NCBI RefSeq assembly: GCF_900187965.1
Contig: NZ_FZNL01000017.1
Coordinates: 62,001 to 126,000 of the forward strand
DNA length: 64,000 bases
Direction: 5' to 3'
Source: Flavobacterium sp. ov086
Lineage (GTDB): Bacteria > Bacteroidota > Bacteroidia > Flavobacteriales > Flavobacteriaceae
The position numbers were made by a program, and so were the translations under genes. Positions 25,290 through 33,454 of the stretch are shown piece by piece (the first letter of the stretch is position 1; each line of letters starts with the position of its first letter). The notes beneath the pieces were generated by a model. It searched no databases. It was not told the DNA's origin and saw only the letters and a list, made by a program, of their open reading frames with translations.

Positions 25290-28103
25290 ATGAAATTCAA
25301 TTTAAAATTTCTATTTATTGCATTATTCATCTGTACGATTTCGGTCGCACAAAACAAAGGTACGATTTCTGGCTTATTAACTGACAAAGAAATGAACAAT
25401 CAAGCGTTACCTTTTGCAAATGTTTTAATTAAAGGTACAAACATTAGCGCAAACACTGACATCGACGGAAAATATTCGTTGACTGTAAATCCAGGAAGCT
25501 ATACTATTATTTTTAGTTTCGTTGGATATGAATCTGTAGAAAAACCCGTAACTATTAAAGCAAACGAAACTGTTACTGTTAATCAGGTGCTTTCGTCCGG
25601 AGGTTATACTCTTAAAGATGTTGTTGTAAAATCGACAGCAAATAAAGAAAAAGAAACTGCATTATTACTAGACCAAAAAAATGCTGTTGTTATCAAACAA
25701 AGTATTGGTGCACAGGAAATGGCTAGAAAAGGTGTTAATGATGTTGAGGAAGGTTTGACAAAAATTACCGGAATCACAAAAGTAGATTCCCGTGGAATAT
25801 TTGTACGTGGACTGGAAGACCGATATAATAATTTATTGATTAATGATTTGGCTGCACCAACAAACAGCCCATTCACTAAAATTGTTGCTTTGGATTTGTT
25901 TCCAACGAATGTTGTTGGAGTAATTGATGTGTACAAAACATTTAATCCAAATATATATGGTGATTTTGCCGGAGGTACTTTCAATATTCAAACTTCAAAG
26001 CCAACAAAAAGCATTACGAAAATAAGCGTTGGAGCAGGTTACACAACCGGAAACAGCTTTAAAGATTTCTTATTATCAAATGATGCAGATACTGCAACAG
26101 GTTTTTTAGGTTTTAATGGTAAAGACAGAGAATTACCAAGTTTTCTTGGCAATCAGGCAACGAGACAAACTTACACAACTGACCAGGCTTTAAACTCAGT
26201 AAGTAACGATAAAGGTTTTAATGTAAATGAAACTAAAAGTCCTTTAAATACAAGTATCAACCTTTTGCATGCAGAGAAATTCGATTTGAGTAATAATCAA
26301 GCTTTCTCGTACCTGCTTTCTATAAATTACGACAATAATTTTTCAATAAGAGAAGGAGTTGACAGAACTATCGATTTACAGTCTTCCGGATCTAAATATG
26401 TAAACAATTTTATCACTACTGATTATCGTTTCAAAACCACAAATTCAGCATTAGTTGGTTTAAACTACAGCAATGACAGACTTAAGTTATCGTTCAACAC
26501 ATTATACATCAGAACTAACTTAAACTCTATAAAAGATCAGTACGGGCCATCAGGAGGAACAGCTGCTGAAAATGGATTTATCCGTACCAATCAATTAGAC
26601 AAAAGTGATTATTTGAATGCCCAATTATTAGGTGAATACGCAATAAGCAAAGACAAAAACCAAACTATTAAAGCGGGAGCCTCATTTGCTACTACAAAAT
26701 ATGAGCAGCCAGATAGAAAGTATTTCTCTGGTCTTAAAACAGGCGATGATATAATAAGCACTTCTTATGGAGCAAATAATTTCCTGCGCCAATATTTAAC
26801 TGTCGATGGTAATTCTTTTTATTCAGCATTAGTAGAGTATAATTTGAAATTCGGGAAAAATGACAAACAAAACAAATTAACCGTTGGATATAATGGCAGC
26901 GGATCTAAGATGGAATCTTCATACCGTTTTGTTTCAAGTACCGGTAATGAGGGGTTTACTTCAAGCATAAATAATATAGATACTCAAATAACTAACGACA
27001 TTTCAGCGAATAAAATGACTTTTAGCGAAAACTCTAATGCAACTTACAAAGTTAAACTTGACGAAATGGCTAATGCAGGGTATACTAATTTGTTTTTAAA
27101 ATTTGGAGAGAAACTTGAAGTAAACGCAGGAGTTCGTTTTGAAAGCACTCTTAAGGAAACTCATTACAGAACACTAGGTTCTTTTGATTCTCCATTCAGA
27201 GTATTAAAATATGATAATGCCTATTTTTTACCATCAGTAAATCTTAAGTATTTGCTGACTGACAAAGCTAACATTCGTTTTGCAGCAAGCAAAACATACA
27301 CCAAACCAGTTATCATGGAGGCTTTCCCTATATCTTTCATCAATGCTGACGGAACTTCAACTCAAGGAAATTCAATTTTGAAAAACAGCGACAATTACAA
27401 TGCTGACTTAAAATATGAGCTGTTCCCAACGAGTAAAGAAATGATTGCTGTTGGAATATTTGGAAAACACCTTATCAATCCAATTGAAAAAACTTTCATC
27501 TCAAACGCAACAACAGGAACAGTTACTACTTTTCTAAATTCTGAAAGTGCTAACATATATGGAGTAGAAGCTGAATTACTTGTTGGTTTAGAAAGAATCA
27601 GCGAAAACTTAGATAATTTTTCATGGGGATTAAATGCTACTTTGATGTCATCAAAAGTTACTGTAAGCCCAACTTTTGAATCTATCGATGAGGACGGGAT
27701 AATTACCGTAAAACCTTCTATTGAAACACATCAATCAAGATCACTGCAGGGAGCATCAAACTGGTTAGTAAATTCAGATTTAAAATATGAATTTAATTTA
27801 GGAAAAGACATGCCAAATACTATGTCTCTTGTTTATGGTGTTTTTGGAAAAAGAATATATGCTGTAGGAACCAATGGACAAGACAATATCTATGAGTTGC
27901 CTGTACAACAATTGGATTTTGTATGGGGAAGCAAACTTTCTGATCACTTTGATGTAAAATTCACTGCCGATAACATTTTGAATTCATGGAGAAAACGTGA
28001 ATTTGGAAACGAAGGAACTATAAAAGTAGATGAATCCTCTTTACTAGCAAACAGCTATAAAAAAGGAGTTGGTTTCTCTTTAAAACTAGGATATACTTTT
28101 TAG
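25290..28103 (+). CDS. TonB-dependent receptor with carboxypeptidase-like regulatory domain
   Basis: A 937-residue outer membrane transporter. Signal peptide MKFNLKFLFIALFICTISVAQ; carboxypeptidase-D-like domain about 25-110 (GTISGLLTDKEMNNQALPFA, TDIDGKYSL, IIFSFVGYES); plug about 130-245 (VNDVEEGLTKITGITKVDSR, GIFVRGLEDRYNNLLIND); barrel to the C-terminal SLKLGYTF. It needs TonB energy to move its ligand into the periplasm. The gene is divergent from the PhoB-like regulator and carries the phased operator shared with the porin and the two following genes, so a phosphorus compound is a plausible ligand. That is inference; the sequence alone does not give the substrate. Confidence 0.9.
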   Translation: MKFNLKFLFIALFICTISVAQNKGTISGLLTDKEMNNQALPFANVLIKGTNISANTDIDGKYSLTVNPGSYTIIFSFVGYESVEKPVTIKANETVTVNQVLSSGGYTLKDVVVKSTANKEKETALLLDQKNAVVIKQSIGAQEMARKGVNDVEEGLTKITGITKVDSRGIFVRGLEDRYNNLLINDLAAPTNSPFTKIVALDLFPTNVVGVIDVYKTFNPNIYGDFAGGTFNIQTSKPTKSITKISVGAGYTTGNSFKDFLLSNDADTATGFLGFNGKDRELPSFLGNQATRQTYTTDQALNSVSNDKGFNVNETKSPLNTSINLLHAEKFDLSNNQAFSYLLSINYDNNFSIREGVDRTIDLQSSGSKYVNNFITTDYRFKTTNSALVGLNYSNDRLKLSFNTLYIRTNLNSIKDQYGPSGGTAAENGFIRTNQLDKSDYLNAQLLGEYAISKDKNQTIKAGASFATTKYEQPDRKYFSGLKTGDDIISTSYGANNFLRQYLTVDGNSFYSALVEYNLKFGKNDKQNKLTVGYNGSGSKMESSYRFVSSTGNEGFTSSINNIDTQITNDISANKMTFSENSNATYKVKLDEMANAGYTNLFLKFGEKLEVNAGVRFESTLKETHYRTLGSFDSPFRVLKYDNAYFLPSVNLKYLLTDKANIRFAASKTYTKPVIMEAFPISFINADGTSTQGNSILKNSDNYNADLKYELFPTSKEMIAVGIFGKHLINPIEKTFISNATTGTVTTFLNSESANIYGVEAELLVGLERISENLDNFSWGLNATLMSSKVTVSPTFESIDEDGIITVKPSIETHQSRSLQGASNWLVNSDLKYEFNLGKDMPNTMSLVYGVFGKRIYAVGTNGQDNIYELPVQQLDFVWGSKLSDHFDVKFTADNILNSWRKREFGNEGTIKVDESSLLANSYKKGVGFSLKLGYTF

Positions 28104-28127
28104 TACCCATTCAAATAAATATAAAAA

Positions 28128-28158
28128 TGAAAGCTCCAGATATCTGGAGCTTTTTTTA
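28128..28158 (+). terminator. terminator after the TonB receptor gene
   Basis: Palindromic stem AAAGCTCCAGATATCTGGAG followed by CTTTTTTT. Confidence 0.88.
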
Positions 28159-28216
28159 TTTATAAATCCTTGAAAAAAACTCATAGCGTTTTTCTGATAT
28201 TTAAATGTCTTTTAGG

Positions 28217-28271
28217 TAACTGTAATGTAATACCTATATAACATGTTGTCAAAATTATCCTGCTAATTTTA
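28217..28271 (+). promoter_or_regulatory. PhoB-type operator and -7 box of the T9SS protein gene
   Basis: TAAC (28217), TAAT (28228) and TAAC (28239) at 11-bp intervals, then TAATTTTA starting at 28264, 22 nt after the last repeat and one mismatch from TAnnTTTG. The sequence GGTAACTGTAATGTAATA is identical at 29902-29919. Confidence 0.72.
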
Positions 28272-28294
28272 TCTGGAATTTTAAACAACAACTT

Positions 28295-29785
28295 ATGAAA
28301 AATGTAAAATTACTATTTATGATGTCTCTGCTTTTTTTGGCAGAAATTGGATTTTCTCAAAATTATGTTACCTACAGCCCAATGTCAAAAACAATTGATG
28401 TTAATTCAGGAGTAGAAGGAACCGTTGATATATTGGTCAATTGCTATGGAAGCACCAGCGATCCTGTATTTCTTAATGCATTGCAATCATGTGCTAATAA
28501 TGACGGTATTCTTTCAACAAGCTACACAAATGGGAGTATATTAACACCTGGGCAAAATACTATTATAAGATACAAGTTTAAAAAAACAGTGACAAGTAAT
28601 ACTCAGATTGCTTATAAATTTTCTACCAATGGCAGCTGTTTTCAAGAAGAATCTAAAATGATTAAAATTACTGTTAACTACAAACCTTCAGCTCCAATCA
28701 GTAATAATACCATTTCAGGAAATCAAACCGTTTATGAAGGACAACCTACGAATACAATAACCGGGACTACTCCGTCTGGTGGTAGCGGAAATTTTACTTA
28801 TTCATGGCAGGAAAAACTTGTAGGCGGTTCATGGACTGTTATATCAGGTGCTAACGGTATTAATTATTCACCAGGTATTCCTGCTGCAACAAAATCATAT
28901 CGACGAAATGTTTCATCAGCAGGTTTAACAAGCACAAGTAATGAAGTAACGATTACAGCTATTCCTGCACCTCTGATAGAAAACAATACCATCACCATAG
29001 ATGGGACATGGATTTATGGCAATCCTTTACTTACAGGAGGTTTAGGTCAAAATTCTTATAGCTATATTTGGTTTGTAATTGATGAAGATGGAGAGTCGAG
29101 AGATTTAACTGAAATTACAACTGCAACTGCAACTCTCTTAACACCTGTTTTCGATAATTATAGAAGATCATCTCATAATTTTAAGCTAGGAAGGATAGTA
29201 TATTCAGGAAATCAGCGTTCATTTAGTAATTATGTCGATATACCACATATTGCTGATATACAAAACAATATTATTTCAAATAATGGCTACTATGTAACGG
29301 GAAGCGTTCCTACTGGAGGAATTGGGGATTATACATATTCTTGGGCACTTCTTGCTACAAGTACTTATATAGAATTGGACGAAACTACTAAAGACCTAGA
29401 TTTAACTTCTCATCCCAATTTTTTTGATGGTTCACTATTAATTAGAATAGTAACAGCTGGAATATCTTCGACTAGTAATAAATTAGCTCTTAATGCCATT
29501 ACAGCTAAAGCTTTGAATAAAGAAAATATGGTAACATCTGCTGTTTATCCAAACCCTACATCGGGCTCTATAAATTTCACTACTGGCTTTTCCAGTAATA
29601 AAGAAATAGAAATAATTGTTTATTCAGAAGAATTAAGGAAAACTCAATCAATTTTTAAAGGTATTGCTACACCAAATCAAATTGTACAATGTAATATCCC
29701 AGCGAATTACCCAAAAGGAATATACTATTATAAAATTGTATCTGAAAACAAAGAAATTAAAACAGGAAAAATTATATTTCAATAA
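28295..29785 (+). CDS. T9SS-secreted surface protein with Ig/SprB-like repeats
   Basis: A 496-residue exported protein. Signal peptide MKNVKLLFMMSLLFLAEIGF-SQ; an N-terminal strand-rich domain to about 125; then three related blocks of the NNTISGNQTVYEG / GGSGNFTYSWQE / GGLGQNSYSYIW / GGIGDYTYSW type, similar to SprB-like or PKD-like repeats. The last about 80 residues (VYPNPTSGSINFTTG, IVYSEELRKTQ, GIYYYKIVSEN) form a type A T9SS sorting domain. It has its own phased operator and is closed by a terminator, so it is a monocistronic member of the putative phosphate regulon. Its function there is unknown. Confidence 0.82.
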   Translation: MKNVKLLFMMSLLFLAEIGFSQNYVTYSPMSKTIDVNSGVEGTVDILVNCYGSTSDPVFLNALQSCANNDGILSTSYTNGSILTPGQNTIIRYKFKKTVTSNTQIAYKFSTNGSCFQEESKMIKITVNYKPSAPISNNTISGNQTVYEGQPTNTITGTTPSGGSGNFTYSWQEKLVGGSWTVISGANGINYSPGIPAATKSYRRNVSSAGLTSTSNEVTITAIPAPLIENNTITIDGTWIYGNPLLTGGLGQNSYSYIWFVIDEDGESRDLTEITTATATLLTPVFDNYRRSSHNFKLGRIVYSGNQRSFSNYVDIPHIADIQNNIISNNGYYVTGSVPTGGIGDYTYSWALLATSTYIELDETTKDLDLTSHPNFFDGSLLIRIVTAGISSTSNKLALNAITAKALNKENMVTSAVYPNPTSGSINFTTGFSSNKEIEIIVYSEELRKTQSIFKGIATPNQIVQCNIPANYPKGIYYYKIVSENKEIKTGKIIFQ

Positions 29786-29811
29786 GCTATAAAATATTCT
29801 GTATTAAAAAT

Positions 29812-29845
29812 CAAAGCTCCGAATAACATTCGGGGCTTTTTTTAT
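29812..29845 (+). terminator. terminator after the T9SS protein gene
   Basis: Stem AAAGCTCCGAAT / ATTCGGGGCTTT with T run. Confidence 0.85.
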
Positions 29846-29903
29846 TTATTGACTATCGTAGAAAACCTCTTAACATTCTCTTCACATTTTAGTTGTTTTT
29901 TGG

Positions 29904-29958
29904 TAACTGTAATGTAATATTCAGATAACACCCTAAAAGTATTTACATTCTACTTTTG
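29904..29958 (+). promoter_or_regulatory. PhoB-type operator and -7 box of the lipoprotein gene
   Basis: TAAC (29904), TAAT (29915) and TAAC (29926) at 11-bp intervals; the perfect -7 box TACTTTTG starts at 29951, 22 nt after the last repeat. The box overlaps an in-frame TTG at 29956 and shows that the real start is the ATG at 29989. Confidence 0.75.
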
Positions 29959-29988
29959 ACAAAAATAAAAACACATAATAACACAACT

Positions 29989-31185
29989 ATGAAAACTAAA
30001 CTTTTTGCTTTAGCACTTGCTACAGGATTATTTTTAAATTCTTGCTCAAGTAGTGATGATCCAACTCCTGCACCTACACCTGCAACAGGCGAAATCACTG
30101 GTCCAATCACTGCAAACAAAACTTATGCTTATGGTAACTACACTTTGAAAGGTATTGTAAAAATCAATGCTGGTGTAACTGTAACTTTTGAAGCAGGATC
30201 AACAATTACTATCGATAAAGCTACTGGAGACAACGCATTAGTTGTTTTAAAAGAAGGAAAATTAATTACAAAAGGTACTGCTGACCAACCAGTAGTATTT
30301 ACAGAAAAATCAAAAGTTCCAGGATCTTGGGGAGGAATCATTATGTATGGTGATGCTCCTGTAAAAGTAGCTGGTGGAGGATCGACTTCAACATCTGAAG
30401 ACGGAAACAACATCTCTTACGGAGGTACAAATCCTACTCACAACAGTGGTTCATTAGTTTACACAAGAGTGGAATACGCAGGTTCAAAATTAGCTGACGG
30501 TGCAAAAGAAAACAATGGTTTTACTTTCTACTCTGTAGGTTCAGGAACAACTTTAGATCACTTAGTATCTTACAAAGGTGCTGATGACGGATACGAATTC
30601 TTCGGAGGAACTGTAAGTTTAACAAATTCTATCTCTTATGGTAACTATGATGATTCATTTGACTGGCAAGATGGATGGCAAGGTCAAGCAAATACAAACT
30701 GGTATGCTTACCAAGTTGATAAAGGAAACTATGGTATGGAAATTGAAGCTTCTAATAATGACAATGCGTTTTTTCCAAAAGTAACTAATATCACTCTAAA
30801 AAGAGCTGCAGGTACGGTTACAGAAGAACAAAAAGAAATTCAATTGGATGCTATTCAATTTAAAAAAGAAGGAAATGGAGACTACAGTAACATCGTAATC
30901 GATGGTTACGTTAGTCAAACTACGCCTACAGCATTTAATGGTGGTGTATTACAAATACTAGACAAAGTTACTTACGATCACCAAGTTGCTGGTGGAAAAA
31001 TCAAATTAAATAACGTAAAAATTACTAACTCTCCTATTACTTTCATTTCAGGACAGGCTACTTTTACATTATCTGCTGCTAGCTTTCTTCCTCTAACAAA
31101 CTGGTCAACTAGTACTACTGCTACTGGAGCTACATTAATTCCTGGAGCTTGGGCAACAGTTGATGGTGTAAACTTGATCAAATAA
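29989..31185 (+). CDS. surface lipoprotein with beta-helix-like domain
   Basis: A 398-residue lipoprotein: MKTKLFALALATGLFLNSC with lipobox Cys at 19, followed by SSSDDPTP. The start was moved from an upstream in-frame TTG because that codon lies in the promoter. The mature part (GEITGPITANKTYAYGNYTL, VKINAGVTVTFEAGSTITID, GSWGGIIMYGDAPV, VEYAGSKLADG, DGYEFFGGTVSLTNSISYGN) has repeated short strand-turn units like a right-handed beta-helix; related lipoproteins in Bacteroidota are often encoded beside TonB receptors. It is regulated by the same operator type as the receptor at 25290, so it may be the receptor's surface partner. That pairing is inference. Confidence 0.8.
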   Translation: MKTKLFALALATGLFLNSCSSSDDPTPAPTPATGEITGPITANKTYAYGNYTLKGIVKINAGVTVTFEAGSTITIDKATGDNALVVLKEGKLITKGTADQPVVFTEKSKVPGSWGGIIMYGDAPVKVAGGGSTSTSEDGNNISYGGTNPTHNSGSLVYTRVEYAGSKLADGAKENNGFTFYSVGSGTTLDHLVSYKGADDGYEFFGGTVSLTNSISYGNYDDSFDWQDGWQGQANTNWYAYQVDKGNYGMEIEASNNDNAFFPKVTNITLKRAAGTVTEEQKEIQLDAIQFKKEGNGDYSNIVIDGYVSQTTPTAFNGGVLQILDKVTYDHQVAGGKIKLNNVKITNSPITFISGQATFTLSAASFLPLTNWSTSTTATGATLIPGAWATVDGVNLIK

Positions 31186-31217
31186 TTTGAAAATCATATT
31201 TCAAACATAAATTGTTA

Positions 31218-31250
31218 AAAACATCCTAAATTCTTAGGATGTTTTTTTTT
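31218..31250 (+). terminator. terminator after the lipoprotein gene
   Basis: Stem AACATCCTAA / TTAGGATGTT with ATTC loop and T run. Confidence 0.88.
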
Positions 31251-31302
31251 GGCGTAGTTTTTGTAATTTTTTTTGTATATTTACTGTAATCAAAATAAAG
31301 CG

Positions 31303-31641
31303 ATGGCAAAAAACTACTTTTATATTACATTCTTATTGGCTTTTTTCTTTACTCTAAGTGTTTCAGCACAAGATAGTAAGCAATTACCAAAACCTCAAGA
31401 GTCCACAACCATTGAGGGTTTAAGCTTGTACCCTAACCCAGTCTTAAACGGAAAAGTAAATATTTCGTCTAAAAATGATTTAGAAAAAGAGATCATCATT
31501 TTTGATGTTCTTGGTAAAAAAGTACTTCAAACACATCTAAGTTCAAGAGAATTAAACGTGGCCGATTTAGTTCCCGGCGTTTATATCATCAAAATAATCG
31601 AAGAAAATGCTTCGGCAACCCGAAAGCTAATCATTCGATAA
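31303..31641 (+). CDS. minimal secreted protein consisting of signal peptide and T9SS sorting domain
   Basis: A 112-residue protein from the ATG at 31303 (an upstream non-ATG frame extension is not convincing). Signal peptide MAKNYFYITFLLAFFFTLSV-SAQ is followed by only about 15 linker residues and then a complete type A T9SS sorting domain (LSLYPNPVLNGKVNISSKND, IIIFDVLGKKVLQTHL, LVPGVYIIKIIEE, RKLIIR). There is thus no cargo domain. Such free-standing sorting domains could decorate the surface, compete for the sortase, or be remnants of a larger protein. The gene is bracketed by terminators. Confidence 0.78.
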   Translation: MAKNYFYITFLLAFFFTLSVSAQDSKQLPKPQESTTIEGLSLYPNPVLNGKVNISSKNDLEKEIIIFDVLGKKVLQTHLSSRELNVADLVPGVYIIKIIEENASATRKLIIR

Positions 31642-31646
31642 AACAC

Positions 31647-31679
31647 AAAAAAGCTCCAATTTTATTGGAGCTTTTTTTG
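31647..31679 (+). terminator. terminator after the mini T9SS gene
   Basis: Stem AAAAAAGCTCCAA / TTGGAGCTTTTTT with a short loop. Confidence 0.88.
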
Positions 31680-31747
31680 TATCCAGTCATAGACTTGATA
31701 ACTAAAAAACGGAGACCGAAAACTATTTAAATAGTCCACAATTATAA

Positions 31748-31755
31748 TATCTTTG
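31748..31755 (+). promoter_or_regulatory. -7 box TATCTTTG for the LuxE-like gene
   Basis: Perfect TAnnTTTG only 13 bp before the TTG start codon at 31769, implying a 5' leader of fewer than about ten nucleotides. Confidence 0.65.
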
Positions 31756-31768
31756 CACAAAAAAAGTT

Positions 31769-32749
31769 TTGATCACAGCCAACGATATATTTACCATTTC
31801 GAGTCATAAACAATTTGAAAAAATAGCACTAAAAGTGTTTCGTTTTCAGCATGAGAATAATCAGGTATATAGTGATTTCTGCGATTTCTTAAAAGTCAAT
31901 CCACAACAGGTAAAATCACTGGAACAGATTCCGTTTTTACCAATTCAGTTTTTCAAGAGTCATAATGTTGTTTCTAACAATGATCCAGCTCAGGTTACTT
32001 TTACCAGCAGCGGAACTACAGGCATGATCACAAGCCGACATTTAGTGACCGATGTTTCCTTATATGAGGAAAGTTACCGCAACGGATTTTCTCAATTCTA
32101 TGGAAACATCGAAGATTACGTTGTTCTAGCCCTTTTGCCGTCCTATCTTGAACGCGATGGATCTTCGCTTATTTATATGGTCGAAGATTTAATAAAACTA
32201 TCCAATCAACCTGAAAGCGGATTCTATTTACACAATCACGACGACTTAATTAAAAAATTGACTGCTCTTGATGAATCGGGACAAAATGTGATATTAATTG
32301 GCGTTACCTATGCGTTATTAGACCTGATTGAAAAACATCAATTCAACCTTCAGAATACCATTATTATGGAAACTGGCGGAATGAAAGGTAAACGTAAAGA
32401 AATGATTCGCGAAGAATTACACGAACAGCTTTGCAAAGGTTTTGGCGTTACTGCAATTCACTCAGAATATGGAATGACCGAACTTTTAGCGCAAGCCTAT
32501 TCTCTGGGCGAAGGCGTTTTCGAATGTCCTTCATGGATGCATATTTTAGTTCGCGATCCTGAAGACGCTCTCACTTACGTGAAAGATGGAAAAACCGGCG
32601 GAATCAACGTTATTGATTTAGCCAATATTAATTCATGTTCCTTTATTGCTACGCAGGATTTAGGCAAAAAAAATCCCAACAACTCTTTCGAAGTATTAGG
32701 ACGTTTTGACAATTCGGATATTCGCGGTTGTAACCTAATGGTTTTGTAA
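31769..32749 (+). CDS. LuxE-type acyl-protein synthetase-like enzyme
   Basis: A 326-residue cytosolic enzyme of the LuxE/acyl-adenylate family. The start is TTG; no closer ATG fits, and ITANDIFTISSHKQFEKIAL is the normal N-terminus. The adenylation loop TFTSSGTTGMITSRH (about 70-85) and the downstream IIMETGGMKGKRKEMIREEL, SEYGMTELLAQAYS and LGRFDNSDIRGCNLMVL blocks match the family. Many Bacteroidota carry such a gene, where it is thought to activate an acyl group for a surface sugar or other acceptor, but the true substrate is not known here. Its last 79 bp are repeated, diverged, at 33229-33307. Confidence 0.85.
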   Translation: MITANDIFTISSHKQFEKIALKVFRFQHENNQVYSDFCDFLKVNPQQVKSLEQIPFLPIQFFKSHNVVSNNDPAQVTFTSSGTTGMITSRHLVTDVSLYEESYRNGFSQFYGNIEDYVVLALLPSYLERDGSSLIYMVEDLIKLSNQPESGFYLHNHDDLIKKLTALDESGQNVILIGVTYALLDLIEKHQFNLQNTIIMETGGMKGKRKEMIREELHEQLCKGFGVTAIHSEYGMTELLAQAYSLGEGVFECPSWMHILVRDPEDALTYVKDGKTGGINVIDLANINSCSFIATQDLGKKNPNNSFEVLGRFDNSDIRGCNLMVL

Positions 32750-32804
32750 AAGATTAATCGATTATTTGCTGAATCGATTAATCGCAAAACAGTTAAACAA
32801 AAAA

Positions 32805-33149
32805 TTAATTTTCTTCGACTACGCCAATATCGTCTATTCCATCTTTCTCATTTAACTCTCTTTCTTTCTCTAATTTATTCTCGAGAAGTTTATGAGTACC
32901 ATAACAGGCCAAACCTCCTAAAAACACAAAAAATATACTCCATCCAGCATTTTCAAAATTTTCATTTGCAACAGACTCAAAACCCTTAATAAGTCCTAGT
33001 ACAATCCCAAGAAGAAATCCTCCCAAAATAGTACCACCATAATAAGAAGCTATTCCGAAAAAGAAATAAGTCCACTTATTTTTACCGTATTCAAGAGCCA
33101 AATTTGTGAATGCTTTCCAGATCCAATAAATAAATAAAATTCCAATCAT
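32805..33149 (-). CDS. small two/three-helix membrane protein (island cargo)
   Basis: A 114-residue protein: MIGILFIYWIWKAFTNLALE, YGKNKWTYFFFGIASYYGG, ILGGFLLGIVLGLIKG, then GWSIFFVFLGGLACYGTHKLL and an acidic tail ending GVVEEN. Three hydrophobic helices; the WIWKAFTNLAxxYGKxKWxxFxxGI pattern is common to small Flavobacterial membrane proteins of unknown role. It lies wholly between the end of the LuxE-like gene and the second copy of that gene's 3' end, on the opposite strand, so it is the probable cargo of a small insertion. Confidence 0.65.
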   Translation of the reverse strand: MIGILFIYWIWKAFTNLALEYGKNKWTYFFFGIASYYGGTILGGFLLGIVLGLIKGFESVANENFENAGWSIFFVFLGGLACYGTHKLLENKLEKERELNEKDGIDDIGVVEEN

Positions 33150-33228
33150 AGTTTTTTAGTTTTTACGTAATAAACTTACTAAAATAAAATTAGTATTTGA
33201 TTTTCAGCAGAATAATTTCGCTACAAAG

Positions 33229-33307
33229 AAATCCCAACAACTCTTTCGAGGTATTGGGATGTATTTATAATTCTGATATTCGTGGTTACAACCTAATGGT
33301 TTTGTAG
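33229..33307 (+). pseudogene. detached copy of the LuxE-like gene 3' end
   Basis: 79 bp aligning without gaps to 32671-32749 with 11 mismatches, including the stop codon (TAG versus TAA). Translated in frame it gives NPNNSFEVLGCIYNSDIRGY then NLMVL, four residues different from the intact gene. The rest of the gene is absent. It marks the right boundary of a 0.48-kb insertion. Confidence 0.88.
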
Positions 33308-33454
33308 TAATCTTTCTTAATTAAAATTATCCCGCTTTCGCATTTCAGCCCAATGTAAGAATATACATAATTTAATAACCTACGCTTAATATACAAAAAA
33401 TACTACATTTATATTTAAAAATTACTTTTAACCTAACATTTTAAATATATAATT

